Shown here piece after piece: positions 40,707 to 50,559 of a stretch of 64,000 bases of DNA. Numbering within the stretch: position 1 is the stretch's first letter; each line of letters opens with the position of its first letter. The notes beneath the pieces are model-generated. The model worked only from the letters and a program-made list of their open reading frames with translations, ran no database searches and was not told the origin of the DNA. Where the stretch lies: positions 62,001 to 126,000 of the forward strand of contig CAVRUR010000014.1 of the NCBI GenBank assembly GCA_963724365.1. The letters are read 5' to 3'. The stretch is from JALORV01 sp963724365 (lineage in GTDB: Bacteria; Pseudomonadota; Gammaproteobacteria; Burkholderiales; Burkholderiaceae_F). Position numbers and translations under genes: made by a program.

Positions 40707-40967
40707 ATGGCACACAAGAAAGCAGGCGGTTCCTCCCGGAATGGGCGTGACTCGCAGGCCAAGCGCCTGGGAGTCAAGGTCTTTGGTGGCCAGGGAATTT
40801 CCGCTGGCGCAATCATCGTTCGCCAGCGAGGAACGCAGTTTCACGCAGGTGACAACGTCGGGATGGGCCGGGACCACACGCTGTTTGCCAAGGCTGACGG
40901 CGAGGTCAAGTTCGAGGTCAGCGGCGCGCAGAACCGGCGCGTCGTCAACGTTGTCCCGGCGGGCTGA
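40707..40967 (+). CDS. rpmA: 50S ribosomal protein L27
   Basis: The 86-residue protein MAHKKAGGSSRNGRDSQAKRLGVK...GNVVGMGRDHTLFA-type sequence is a standard L27, whose N-terminal tail reaches the peptidyl transferase centre. The start follows GAGCGAGAG at a suitable distance. A strong terminator lies 31 bases after the stop, between rpmA and obgE. Confidence 0.97.
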   Translation: MAHKKAGGSSRNGRDSQAKRLGVKVFGGQGISAGAIIVRQRGTQFHAGDNVGMGRDHTLFAKADGEVKFEVSGAQNRRVVNVVPAG

Positions 40968-40997
40968 AGCCCCGAGGCGGCGTCCGGTTTGATCGAA

Positions 40998-41025
40998 GCC
41001 CTGCCGTCCCCGGCAGGGCTTTTTT
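40998..41025 (+). terminator. Rho-independent terminator after rplU-rpmA
   Basis: GCCCTGCCG (40998-41006), loop TCCC, and CGGCAGGGC (41011-41019) are followed by six T. It ends 13 bases before the obgE start, so it probably attenuates rather than fully separates transcription of obgE. Confidence 0.93.
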
Positions 41026-41037
41026 ATTGGTGAGCCT

Positions 41038-42105
41038 GTGAAGTTTGTCGACGAAGCACGCATTGAAGTCTCTGCCGGCAAGGGTGGGGATGGCTGTGCC
41101 TCGTTTCGTCGCGAAAAATTCATTCCCAAGGGAGGGCCTGACGGCGGAGATGGCGGGCGCGGCGGCAGCGTGTGGGCGCGGGCCGATCGCAATGTCAACA
41201 CGCTGATCGACTACCGCTACGCGCGGCGACATCGGGCGATGAGCGGGCAGCCTGGCCGCGGTGCCGATTGCTATGGCGCTGGCGGCGCCGACATTGAACT
41301 TCGAATGCCGGTGGGAACCGTGGTGTTCGACGATGACACCGGTGAAGAGTTGGCCGACCTCGCACATCACGGCGATCGTGCTTTGCTCGCCGCCGGTGGT
41401 CGCGGTGGTCTCGGAAACCTGCACTTCAAGTCGAGTATCAATCGCGCGCCGCGCCAGTTCACCAAGGGCGAGGCGGGGGAACATCGGCAGTTGCGTCTCG
41501 AACTCAGGGTGCTGGCAGACGTGGGACTGCTCGGCATGCCGAACGCGGGCAAGTCGACTTTCATACGTGCGGTGTCCAATGCCCGTCCCAAGGTGGCCGA
41601 CTATCCCTTCACCACATTGCACCCTCATCTTGGTGTTGTGCGAGTTGGACCCGAGCGGAGCTTCGTGGTCGCCGATGTGCCGGGGCTGATCGAAGGTGCA
41701 GCCGAGGGAGCGGGACTCGGGCATCAGTTCCTGCGACACCTGAGCCGGACCGGACTGCTGCTGCACTTCATCGATTGTGTAGGGCCCGACGGTTCTGCGG
41801 ATCCGGTGCACGATGCCCGTGTCATTGCGGGCGAGATCAAGAAGTACAGTCCGGCACTGGCGCGCAAGGAACGCTGGTTCGTCCTGAACAAGGCCGATCT
41901 CGTTCCCGCGGAAGAGCGCGATTCGCTCGTTGCGAACTTCCGGCGCCGGATGCGAACCAAGGTTCCGATCCACTTCATCTCGGCGGCAACGGGCGAAGGC
42001 TGCCGGGATCTCGTCGCGGCGGTGCAGACGTTTCTCGACCAGCGTCGCATCCGGACCGCCGTTTCCGCGGATTCGCAAGACGTTGCAGCCGGAGCCGAAG
42101 GCTGA
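41038..42105 (+). CDS. obgE: Obg family GTPase ObgE/CgtA
   Basis: ObgE is a ribosome-associated GTPase in late 50S assembly and stress signalling. The glycine-rich Obg fold (KFVDEARIEVSAGKGGDGCASFRREKF, GGPDGGDGGRGGSV) fills residues 1-157. The G domain follows with G1 GMPNAGKSTF, G2 PFTTLHPHLGVV, G3 DVPGLIEGA and G4 NKADL. The start is GTG 41038. The stop TGA shares a base with the proB ATG (TGATG). Length 355 is normal. Confidence 0.97.
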   Translation: MKFVDEARIEVSAGKGGDGCASFRREKFIPKGGPDGGDGGRGGSVWARADRNVNTLIDYRYARRHRAMSGQPGRGADCYGAGGADIELRMPVGTVVFDDDTGEELADLAHHGDRALLAAGGRGGLGNLHFKSSINRAPRQFTKGEAGEHRQLRLELRVLADVGLLGMPNAGKSTFIRAVSNARPKVADYPFTTLHPHLGVVRVGPERSFVVADVPGLIEGAAEGAGLGHQFLRHLSRTGLLLHFIDCVGPDGSADPVHDARVIAGEIKKYSPALARKERWFVLNKADLVPAEERDSLVANFRRRMRTKVPIHFISAATGEGCRDLVAAVQTFLDQRRIRTAVSADSQDVAAGAEG

Positions 42106-43220
42106 TGACTGCGCTGCAGGTCGCCCGACGGGCAGTGGTCAAGGTCGGAAGCAGCCTTGTCACGAACGAGGGCCGCGGCCTCGATGTCCAGGCGATGGCC
42201 CGGTGGGCGCAGCAGATCGCGACGCTGCGCGCGCAGGGCAAGCAGATCGTGCTCGTGTCCAGCGGTGCCATCGCCGAAGGCATGCAGAGGCTGGGCTGGG
42301 CGCGGCGACCGCAGCAGATTCACGAACTGCAGGCGGCCGCCGCCGTCGGGCAGATGGGACTTGCCCAGGCCTACGAGACGCAGTTCCGCGAACTCGGGGT
42401 GCACAGCGCGCAGGTGCTGCTCACGCATGCCGACCTGGCGGACCGCGCCCGCTATCTGAACGCACGATCGACCCTGTTTACCTTGATCGGCCTCGGCGTA
42501 GTGCCCGTCATCAACGAGAACGACACGGTCGTGACGGACGAGATCAAGTTCGGCGACAACGACACGCTTGCCGCGCTCGTGACCAATCTCGTTGAGGCCG
42601 ATGTGCTGGTGATACTCACCGACCAGGCCGGGTTGTATTCGGCCGATCCGCGCCACCATCCGCAGGCGCAGCTGATGCGATCGGCCATCGCGGGAGCCCC
42701 CGAACTTGAGGCGATGGCGGGCGGGGCCGGTAGCGCCATCGCACGCGGCGGCATGCTGACGAAGGTTCTCGCCGCAAAGCGCGCAGCGCGCAGTGGCGCG
42801 CACACACTCATTGCGTCGGGTCGCGAGCCGGACATTCTGCTGCGGCTGGCGGCCGGCGAGGCGATCGGCTCCGAACTGAAAGCCTCGACTCCCGTCCTGA
42901 CCGCCCGCAAGCAGTGGCTTGCAGACCATCTCTTGCTGAAAGGCCGAGTGGTCGTCGACGATGGTGCCGCGAAGGCGCTCGCTTCAGGCGGGAAGAGCCT
43001 GCTGCCTATAGGCGTGCTCGAGGTCGCAGGCGACTTCCAGCGCGGCGACGTTGTCGGCTGTGTTACGCGCGAAGGGCGAGAAATTGCTCGAGGTCTCGCG
43101 AATTACTCGAGCGCGGACGCAAGACAGATTGCACGCCGGCCCACGGGTGAGATCCAGGGCATCCTCGGATTCATCGAGGAGCCCGAACTGATCCACCGCG
43201 ATAATCTCGTCCTGCTCTGA
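42105..43220 (+). CDS. proB: Glutamate 5-kinase
   Basis: ProB phosphorylates glutamate in the first step of proline synthesis. The amino-acid kinase domain (VVKVGSSLVTNEG, VLVSSGAIAEGMQRLG, INENDTVVTDEIKFGDNDTLAALV, GTGGM-like GGAGSAIARGGMLTKVLAAKRA) covers residues 5-255. A C-terminal PUA domain (GRVVVDDGAAKALASGGKSLLPIGVLEVAG) follows. The start overlaps the obgE stop by one base. The 371-residue frame is intact. Confidence 0.96.
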   Translation: MTALQVARRAVVKVGSSLVTNEGRGLDVQAMARWAQQIATLRAQGKQIVLVSSGAIAEGMQRLGWARRPQQIHELQAAAAVGQMGLAQAYETQFRELGVHSAQVLLTHADLADRARYLNARSTLFTLIGLGVVPVINENDTVVTDEIKFGDNDTLAALVTNLVEADVLVILTDQAGLYSADPRHHPQAQLMRSAIAGAPELEAMAGGAGSAIARGGMLTKVLAAKRAARSGAHTLIASGREPDILLRLAAGEAIGSELKASTPVLTARKQWLADHLLLKGRVVVDDGAAKALASGGKSLLPIGVLEVAGDFQRGDVVGCVTREGREIARGLANYSSADARQIARRPTGEIQGILGFIEEPELIHRDNLVLL

Positions 43221-43239
43221 GTCTTTCTTCCAGGCGCGT

Positions 43240-43840
43240 CTAGGCGCCTTCGCCACCGGCACGAGTGTCGGAAGCCTCGAAGGCTGACGGCGCAGTGTCC
43301 GTTCGTTCGCCGTCATGGGCCACATCGCGCGACTTTGATCGCATCGCCTTGTGGTGCGGCCGTCCGGGCTTGAAGACATAGCGCGAGAGTTCGAGCAGCG
43401 CCTGCTGATAGACGTCACGCTTGAATTCGATCACGGTTTCGAGCGGCACCCAGTAGTCATGCCAGCGCCACGCATCGAACTCCGGGTGGGTCGAGGCACG
43501 CAGGCAGACATCGCAGTCGCGTCCGTACGAGGCGGAGCAGGAACCAGATCTGTTTCTGTCCGCGGTAGTTTCCGCGCAGATCGCGCCGTATCCACTGGTC
43601 GGGCACGTCATAGCGCAGCCAGTCGCGTGTCCGGCCGACGATCGTCACATGCTCCGTCTTCAGGCCAACTTCTTCCCACAGTTCCCGGTACATCGCCTGC
43701 TCAGGCGACTCGCCGTGCTTGATGCCGCCTTGCGGAAACTGCCATGAATGCTGTTTGACGCGCTTGCCCCAGAAGACCTCGTTTCGACCGTTGAGCAGGA
43801 TGATGCCGACGTTCGGGCGGTACCCGTCCTTGTCCAGCAT
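43240..43840 (-). CDS. rppH: RNA pyrophosphohydrolase RppH (one frameshift)
   Basis: RppH removes pyrophosphate from mRNA 5' ends and starts RNA decay. MLDKDGYRPNVGIILLNGRNEVFWGKRV, HSWQFPQGGI and the Nudix box GGIKHGESPEQAMYRELWEEVGL are followed by GRTRDWLRYDVP and GQKQIWFLLRLV. An extra base near 43533 moves the rest (PEFDAWRWHDYWVPLETVIEFKRDVYQQALLELSRY) into another frame. The tail is rich in charged residues. It converges with proB and diverges from proS. Confidence 0.94.
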
Positions 43841-43864
43841 GCCAACCCCTGAAGCTTTAGAATC

Positions 43865-43887
43865 TGCGACCCATTATAGGGGTCGCA
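43865..43887. promoter_or_regulatory. Perfect dyad over the rppH -10 box
   Basis: TGCGACCC (43865-43872) and GGGTCGCA (43880-43887) flank ATTATAG. On the minus strand the centre reads TATAAT, with TTGTGA 18 bases upstream, a good sigma-70 promoter for rppH. A dyad centred on a -10 element could be an operator in the rppH-proS divergent region. Confidence 0.55.
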
Positions 43888-43924
43888 TCCTCGCGATCAC
43901 AACGACGAAAAGTCACCCTTTTCC

Positions 43925-45666
43925 ATGCGCGCCAGAGACTTCCTGATATCGACACTGAAAGAAGCACCGGCGGATGCGGAGGTGGTGAGCCATTCACTGA
44001 TGCTGCGCGCCGGCATGATCAAGAAGCTTGCGGCGGGTATCTACACGCTACATGCCGATGGGGCTGCGCGTCATCCGCAAGATCGAGGCCATCATCCGCG
44101 AGGAGATGAACCGCGCCGGAGCGGTGGAGCTGCTGATGCCTGTCATCCAGCCGGCCGAGCTCTGGATGGAGTCCGGTCGCTGGCAGAAAATGGGGCCGGA
44201 GTTGCTGCGCCTGAAGGACCGGCACGAGCGCGATTTCATCGTGCAGCCGACCAGCGAGGAAGTCGTGGTCGATATCGTGCGAGACGAGATCAGGAGCTAC
44301 AAGCAGCTTCCGCTCAATCTGTATCACATCCAGACCAAGTTCCGCGATGAGCGCCGGCCGCGCTTCGGTGTAATGCGTGGCCGCGAGTTCACGATGAAGG
44401 ATGCCTACTCGTTCGATCGGGACGAGGATGGCGCGATGACCAGCTACCGCGCGATGTACGACGCTTACGTGCGCATCTTTCAGCGCATGGGACTTCGGTT
44501 TCGAGCGGTCGCGGCGGACACCGGCAACATCGGCGGCAAGGCAAGCCACGAGTTCCAGGTGATTGCCGACACGGGAGAAGACGCCATTGCCTATTGCCCG
44601 ACGTCCGACTATGCGGCGAACGTCGAGATGGCGGAGGCATTGCCGCTCACGACGCAGCGCGCAGCGCCGGCGCAGCCGCTGACCAAGACGCCGACTCCGG
44701 GCAAGGAGAAGTGCGAGGACGTGGCGGAACTGCTCGGTTTGCCGCTGTCGCAGACAGTGAAATCGATCGTCCTCGCGGTCGAGCGGGGTGATGCCGAAGA
44801 GCCGAAAGGCTCCGAAGTCTGGCTGGTGCTGATCCGCGGTGATCACGAACTCAATGAGATCAAGGTCAGCAAGGTCGCGGGCCTGGACCAGGGCTTCCGC
44901 TTCGCCACCGAGGCGGAGATCGTGGACCATTTCGGCTGCAGGCCCGGGTATCTTGGCCCCATCGGCACGCACCGGCCGGTGCGTGTCGTCGCCGACCGCA
45001 CAGTCGCGAACATGAATGATTTCGTCAGCGGCGCCAATGTCGAGGGGTATCACTACACCGGAGTCAACTGGGGGCGCGACCTGCCCGAACCGGTGGTTGC
45101 GGATGTTCGGAATGTCGTTGCGGGCGATCCGTCACCGGATGGCAAGGGTGTGCTCGCGATCCAGCGCGGCATCGAAGTCGGACATGTGTTCGCGGGCTTG
45201 CCGTATCCGACGGTGATGAACCTCCAGTTCGTCGATGAAGACGGCAAGTCCCGGCCGATGCAGATGGGCTGCTACGGCATTGGCGTCACGCGACTGCTCG
45301 GCGCGGCGATCGAACAGAACAACGACGCCAAGGGCATCATCTGGCCCGACGCGCTGGCGCCCGTTCACGGTCGCGATCACGCCGGTCGGCTATCGCAAGT
45401 CGGAACCGGTACGCCAGGCCGCCGATCATCTCTATGAAGAACTGCGCGCGGCAGGCGTGGACGTCCTGCTGGACGATCGCGACGAACGGCCGGGTGTGAT
45501 GTTCGCCGAGATGGAACTGATCGGCATTCCGCATCGCGTGACCGTCGGCGAGCGCGCGCTCAAGAACGGCGCGCTCGAGTACTTCGATCGGCGCACGCAG
45601 CAGACCTCGACCGTGCCGTTGACGGAGGCCTACGGTTTCATCCGTGGCCGGCTGACGCCCGCGTGA
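43925..45666 (+). CDS. proS: Prolyl-tRNA synthetase, bacterial type with editing domain (two frameshifts)
   Basis: ProS charges tRNA-Pro. MRARDFLISTLKEAPADAEVVSHSLMLRAGMIKKLAAGIY opens the catalytic domain; PTSEEVVVDIVRDEIRSYKQLPLNLYHIQTKFRDERRPRFGVMRGREFTMKDAYSF is class II motif 2. An INS editing domain covers roughly residues 225-400. Motif 3 is MGCYGIGVTRLLGAAIEQ, followed by the anticodon-binding domain. Extra bases near 44051 (TACACGCTACATG) and 45362 break the frame. Odd point: the usual LGTKYS segment before motif 3 is replaced by AGLPYP. The stop overlaps the GTG of the next gene. Confidence 0.95.
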
Positions 45667-46334
45667 CCGCTACCTTGAGCCTGACTCGCCGCGGCATCCT
45701 GCTGCTGGCTGGCGCATTGGCGTTCGCGCCGCCGCGAGCCAATGCGGGAGCACAGAAGTACGAACCGCTGGCCGACGCGGTGCAGGTGGCGCTCGCAAGC
45801 CAGATCGCGGACAGCCGACCGCCCGAGCGGACCTTCGCGACCATGGATGAACGTCTCGCCTACCTGGCTTGGCTGGGCGAGATGTCCGAACGCCTTAAGG
45901 GCCGCATCGGCGATTACGGCGCCCGCGTCGAATTCCTCAAGACACTTGACTACGAAGCCACGCGCGCAGGCCTCGATCGGCAACTGGTGCTTGGATTGAT
46001 CCAGGTCGAGAGCAATTTTCGCAAGTACGCCGTGTCGGTGGCCGGTGCGCGCGGCTACATGCAGGTGATGCCGTTCTGGTCGCGGCTCATCGGCGATGGC
46101 GAGTCGAGGCGGCTCTTCGAGATGCGAGCCAATCTACGGTACGGCAGCGTGATTCTGCGGCACTACCTCGATATCGAGAAAGGCGACCTTTACATGGCGC
46201 TTGGCCGGTACAACGGCAGCCGTGGTCGGCCGTCCTACCCGAACGCCGTGCACGCGGCGTGGAAGGGGCGCTGGCACTACGATGCGCCGGCGCGGCCGAA
46301 CTCGACGCCACCGGTTTCGATACCCCGAGTTTGA
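45663..46334 (+). CDS. Lytic transglycosylase (SLT domain), exported
   Basis: The protein begins LTRRGILLLAGALAFAPPRANA, a signal peptide with twin Arg but no full Tat motif. The SLT fold follows: QLVLGLIQVESNFRKYAVSVAGARGYMQVMPFW contains the catalytic Glu (IQVES) and the GYMQVMP motif, then LRYGSVILRHYL and ALGRYNGSRG. Such enzymes cleave the MurNAc-GlcNAc bond with formation of anhydro-MurNAc, the substrate branch later handled by AmpD (52087). The start GTG overlaps the proS stop. It ends one base before the convergent ffh stop. Confidence 0.9.
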   Translation: MTATLSLTRRGILLLAGALAFAPPRANAGAQKYEPLADAVQVALASQIADSRPPERTFATMDERLAYLAWLGEMSERLKGRIGDYGARVEFLKTLDYEATRAGLDRQLVLGLIQVESNFRKYAVSVAGARGYMQVMPFWSRLIGDGESRRLFEMRANLRYGSVILRHYLDIEKGDLYMALGRYNGSRGRPSYPNAVHAAWKGRWHYDAPARPNSTPPVSIPRV

Positions 46335-46335
46335 A

Positions 46336-47724
46336 CTAGCGTTTCGGGAGTCCCGGCATGCCGGGCAGACCGCGCATGCCGCCGAGACCGCGCATCATCT
46401 TCGCGAGCCCGCTCTTCTTCATCTGCTTCATCATCGACTGCATCTGCTCGAACTGATTGAGCAGTCGATTGACTTCCTGTACCGGTACTCCCGCACCGGT
46501 GGCGATGCGGCGCTTGCGCGATGCCTTGATGAGCTCCGGCTTGGCACGCTCCCCCGGGGTCATGGACGAGATGATGCCTTCGATGCGCCGGATCTGCTTC
46601 TCGCTGTCCGCCGCATTCATCTGACCGGCCGCCTGCGCGAACTGGGCCGGCAGCTTGTCGACCAGGCCGGCGAGTCCACCCATCTTGCGCATCTGGCCGA
46701 CCTGCTCGCGGAAGTCATTAAGGTCAAAGCGCTCGCCGGCCTGCATGCGCTTGGCGAACTTCTGCGCGCTATCGACATCGACCGCCTTCTTGACATCCTC
46801 GACCAGCGCGACGATGTCGCCCATGCCGAGGATGCGGCTGGCCATGCCGGCCGGGTTGAAGCGCTCGAAGCCGGACAGTTTTTCGCCCACGCCTACAAAC
46901 TTGATCGGTCGCCCGGTGATCTGCCGCACGGACAATGCAGCGCCGCCGCGCGAATCGCCGTCGAGCTTGGTGAGGATGACGCCGGTCAGCGGCAGGCGAT
47001 CGGCGAAAGCCTTGGCAGTGTTCACTGCGTCCTGCCCCTGCATCGCGTCGACGACAAACAGCGTCTCGATCGGATTCAGCAGCTTCTCGAGTGCGGCCAC
47101 CTCCTGCATCATGGCCTCGTCGATGGCGAGGCGACCTGCCGTATCGACGATCAGGACATCGAAAAACTGACGCCTGGCATGGTCGAGCGCACGCGCCGCG
47201 ATATCGAGCGGCGCTTCCCCGACTGCGGACGCAAAGAACGCGGCATCGGCCTGCGTGGCAACGGTGCGCAACTGTTCGATCGCCGCCGGGCGGTAGACGT
47301 CGGTCGAAACGAGCAGCACCTTTTTCTTGCGCTCCGACAGCAGCCATCGGGCGAGCTTGCCGGCGGTGGTGGTCTTGCCCGCGCCCTGCAAGCCGGCCAG
47401 CAGGATCACCGCCGGCGGTTGCGTTGCCAGGCTGAGGTCGCATTGCGCTTCCGGTAGATCGCCGCCGATCAGCAGCGTGAGCTCGCGCTGTACGACGCCG
47501 ACCAGCGCCTGGCCTGGCGTCAGGCTGCCGACAACCTCTTCGCCGAGCGCCTGCTCCTTGATGCGCGCGACGAAATCGCGCACCACGGGAAGCGCGACGT
47601 CGGCTTCAAGCAGGGCCACGCGCACCTCGCGCAGCATGTCCTGCATGTTCTGCTCGGTGAGACGAGCCTGGCCGCGCATGGTCTTGACGACGCGCGCCAG
47701 CTTGGTGGTCAGCTGTTCCAGCAT
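46336..47724 (-). CDS. ffh: Signal recognition particle protein Ffh
   Basis: Ffh with 4.5S RNA targets nascent membrane proteins to FtsY. The 462-residue protein has the N domain, the G domain with G1 LAGLQGAGKTTTAGKLA, G2 DVYRPAAIEQL, G3 DTAGRL, G4 TKLDGDSRGGAAL, and a methionine-rich M domain ending MMKQMKKSGLAKMMRGLGGMRGLPGMPGL. I chose ATG 47724 (MLEQLTTKLARVVKTMRG), the family start, over a long in-frame extension that would overlap the divergent cytochrome gene. Confidence 0.96.
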   Translation of the reverse strand: MLEQLTTKLARVVKTMRGQARLTEQNMQDMLREVRVALLEADVALPVVRDFVARIKEQALGEEVVGSLTPGQALVGVVQRELTLLIGGDLPEAQCDLSLATQPPAVILLAGLQGAGKTTTAGKLARWLLSERKKKVLLVSTDVYRPAAIEQLRTVATQADAAFFASAVGEAPLDIAARALDHARRQFFDVLIVDTAGRLAIDEAMMQEVAALEKLLNPIETLFVVDAMQGQDAVNTAKAFADRLPLTGVILTKLDGDSRGGAALSVRQITGRPIKFVGVGEKLSGFERFNPAGMASRILGMGDIVALVEDVKKAVDVDSAQKFAKRMQAGERFDLNDFREQVGQMRKMGGLAGLVDKLPAQFAQAAGQMNAADSEKQIRRIEGIISSMTPGERAKPELIKASRKRRIATGAGVPVQEVNRLLNQFEQMQSMMKQMKKSGLAKMMRGLGGMRGLPGMPGLPKR

Positions 47725-47769
47725 GGGCTTGCGGAGGGAGTGTCGTGCGGACGCGTGGTATAAATTCTC

Positions 47770-48609
47770 ATGCCACTGCGCTCCGAATGGCTCGTATTGT
47801 ACGGCGCCGTCGCCGCGCTCTATCTGCTTGTCGCGTGGCGCGAGTGGGGCACGCTCAGCGGCCATGCCGAGCGATTGCCCGCCTGGCCCAGCGGGGCGCT
47901 GGCCATTGCGTTCGGTCTGCACGGGATGCTGTTATGGCAGACCATCATCGGTCCCGAGCAGTTTCACTTCGGTTTTGCGCACGCGTTGTCGGCCACGCTG
48001 TGGCTGACCGTTCTGATCGTCTGGGCCGAAAGCTACTTCTCGGCGTCGCGCGGACTGCTGCTGCTGGTGTTGCCGCTGGCGGCGGTGTTTTCAGGTCTGC
48101 CGTTGATCTTTCCCGGGTCGGTGCTGGGGCCAGCGACCGCGTCCATCGTGTTCCGCCTGCACCTGGTATTGGCCATACTTGCCTACAGCCTGCTGACGAT
48201 CGCGGCGGTGCAAGCCCTGCTGATGGCCACGATGGATCGCCGCCTGCACGGCGACCTGATGACCGAGCGCACGCCGCTGGCGCGTTTCCTGAATCGCTTG
48301 CCGCCGTTGCTCGCGATGGAAACCGTGCTGTTCCGGCTGATCACCGCCGGGTTCGTGTTGCTGACTGCAACGCTGGTGAGCGGGGTCTTTTTCTCGGAAC
48401 AGACCTTCGGCCGGCCGCTACGCTTCGACCACAAGTCGGTGTTCACGATCGCTGCATGGCTGGTGTTCGGCGGCCTGCTCGCAGGGCGGCTGTCCTTCGG
48501 CTGGCGCGGGCGCACTGCATTGCGATGGACACTGATCGGCTTCGCGATGCTGATGCTGGCGTACGTCGGCAGTCGATTCGTCATGGAGGTCCTGCTGGGA
48601 CGGGTGTGA
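47770..48609 (+). CDS. Cytochrome c assembly (CcsA/HemX-like) membrane protein
   Basis: The 279-residue polytopic protein has about eight membrane helices and conserved membrane His residues (FGLHGMLLW, FGFAHALSA, FRLHLVLAIL, FDHKSVFTIAAW), matching the HemX/CcsA-like cytochrome c assembly family linked to ffh in Burkholderiales. The true role of this branch is not settled. It is divergent from ffh with 45 bases between the starts and overlaps the next gene by one base (TGATG). Intact frame. Confidence 0.85.
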   Translation: MPLRSEWLVLYGAVAALYLLVAWREWGTLSGHAERLPAWPSGALAIAFGLHGMLLWQTIIGPEQFHFGFAHALSATLWLTVLIVWAESYFSASRGLLLLVLPLAAVFSGLPLIFPGSVLGPATASIVFRLHLVLAILAYSLLTIAAVQALLMATMDRRLHGDLMTERTPLARFLNRLPPLLAMETVLFRLITAGFVLLTATLVSGVFFSEQTFGRPLRFDHKSVFTIAAWLVFGGLLAGRLSFGWRGRTALRWTLIGFAMLMLAYVGSRFVMEVLLGRV

Positions 48610-48842
48610 TGGGACGCATCGTTTTCTTTCTTCTGCTTGCGGTCGCAGCCTATGTCGGGTGGCATTTGCTGCGCGCGTCATCGGACCGCACGGCGTCGCC
48701 ACGCAGCGACAAGGTGCCGGCACCGCAGGCCATGGTCAGCTGTGCCCACTGCGGCCTGCATCTGCCACGGCTGGACGCCCTGCCGGCTGGCGATCGCTTC
48801 TTCTGCTCCGAAGAGCATCGGCAGCGCGGTCCGTCGTCCTGA
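48609..48842 (+). CDS. Small PP0621-type protein with a membrane helix and zinc-ribbon-like Cys motif
   Basis: The 77-residue protein starts MGRIVFFLLLAVAAYVGWHLLR, a single N-terminal membrane helix, and ends in a cytoplasmic CAHCGLHLPRLDALPAGDRFFCSEEHR motif resembling a treble-clef zinc site (CxxC...C...H). It belongs to a small family of unknown function always found between the ccsA-like gene and pilS. ATG 48609 overlaps the upstream stop. Intact. Confidence 0.85.
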   Translation: MGRIVFFLLLAVAAYVGWHLLRASSDRTASPRSDKVPAPQAMVSCAHCGLHLPRLDALPAGDRFFCSEEHRQRGPSS

Positions 48843-48851
48843 TCGTCTCCG

Positions 48852-50559
48852 ATGTCAGCGCTTGAGCCGGCAGTCCAGGAACGCGTCACCAGCGAGCAGG
48901 ACGATGCGCCATGGCGCACGCTCGAGTACTTTGCGACGACACGCGTGATCGTCGCGAGTGCGCTCGTGCTGGGCGCCGCGGCCTTCGGCGTCCGGCCGTC
49001 CGGGCTGGCCGCCGGCATGCACTCGGGACTCTTGATGTCGCTCGGCCTACTTCGGAGCCTCGGCGGTCTTCGCCGGCCTGGCGCTGTACCTGCACCGGCA
49101 CTTCATGCCGCAGGTGTTCGGGCAATTGGCGCTCGATCTGGTGGCCGTGACCACGCTGGTCATTTCCGGCGGTGGCGTGGCGTCGGGCTGGGTAATCCTG
49201 TATCTGCTGCCGCTCGCCGGCGCATCGCTGCTGCTGCCACCCCTGCAGGTCTTCTTCGTCTGTTCCATTGCCGTGCTGGCGATACTGATCGACGCTGGAT
49301 TGCGCACCTTTGCCCCGGAAGGAAGCGACTCGCTGCTATTCCAGGCCGGCATCTTCGGCGCGGCGTTGTTTGCGGTGTCGGCACTGCTGCGCGCGCTCAG
49401 TGCCCGACTGGCCAGCCAGGAGAAGCTGGCACGAAGCCGAGGGCGGGACCTGCAGAACCAGCTCGCGATCAATCGTCTCGTCATTGCCCAGATGGACGAG
49501 GGCGTCATCGTGGTCGACCGCACGGGTCGCGTGCGTGCGAACAACCGTTCGGCGCGGCGCATGCTGGGCCTGGACTCAACGGCACAACTGACGGGCGAGC
49601 GCCTGGCGGACATTCCCGGTGCGAGCGAACTGGCAGTCGCGTTTTCCGCCTGGAGTGAAGGCGGCCGCAGCGAGGGCCTGTGGTCGAACACGATCGTGCC
49701 GACCAGCGAAAACGGGGCAGCAGTGGCGCCCGAGTCGCGGCTGCGGGCCCGGTTTGCGCGACCGTCGTCGCCGACGACGGACGAGTTCGTCATCTTCATC
49801 GAGGACGTGCGCGATGTGGAGGACCGGGCGCAGCAACTGAAGCTCGCCGCGATGGGCCGGCTGACGGCATCGATCGCACACGAGATCCGCAATCCGCTGG
49901 CGGCCATCAGCAACGCCGGCCAGCTGCTGAACGAGGACGCGCGCGATCCTGTCCTCAAGCGCCTTGCGGCGATCGTGCGCGAGAACACGCACCGGCTGAA
50001 CCGTCTGGTCGAGGATGTGTTGCGCGTCGCTCGTCGCGAGCCTCCGCTGGGCGACGAGATCGCACTGTCGGACTTCGTCCGTGAGTTCCTGGACGAGTTC
50101 GTGCGCGATCGCGGCCTGGCAGCATCGACGATCGAGGCGCAGCTTGCACCCGACCAGCGTGTCAAGTTCGAACAGTCTCACCTGCGGCAGGTGCTGTACA
50201 ACCTGGTTGACAACGCGCTGCGCTATGCCAGCGGCGGACCCGGTTGCATGTGTGTGGTCGTCGAACCTGCGCCGGAGGGCGATCGCCCTCAGCTCTGGGT
50301 ACTCGATGACGGTCCGGGGGTCCCGTTCGAGGCGCGGACAGGCCTGTTCGAGCCGTTCTTCACGACGCGCAACCAGGGCACCGGCCTGGGGTTGTACCTC
50401 GCGCGAGAGTTCTGCGTCACGAATCGTGCCGACCTGACGTATGCGTCACGGCGCGAGGTTGACGGCAGTTCGCGGGACGGGTTCCTGCTGCGCTTCGGGC
50501 TGGGCTCGAAGGCCGATGCAAGCCTGCATGGCTTCCTGGATACGATCCCCGTGCGATGA
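48852..50559 (+). CDS. pilS: Sensor histidine kinase PilS (one frameshift)
   Basis: PilS is the membrane sensor that controls pilin transcription through PilR. An N-terminal region with about six helices is followed by a PAS domain (INRLVIAQMDEGVIVVDRTGRVRANNRSARRML), HisKA with MGRLTASIAHEIRNPLAAISNAGQ (phosphorylated His) and HATPase (VLYNLVDNALRYAS, LDDGPGVPF, FEPFFTTRNQGTGLGLYLAREF). An extra base near 49045 moves the membrane region to another frame. It ends four bases into pilR (ATGA). Confidence 0.93.
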
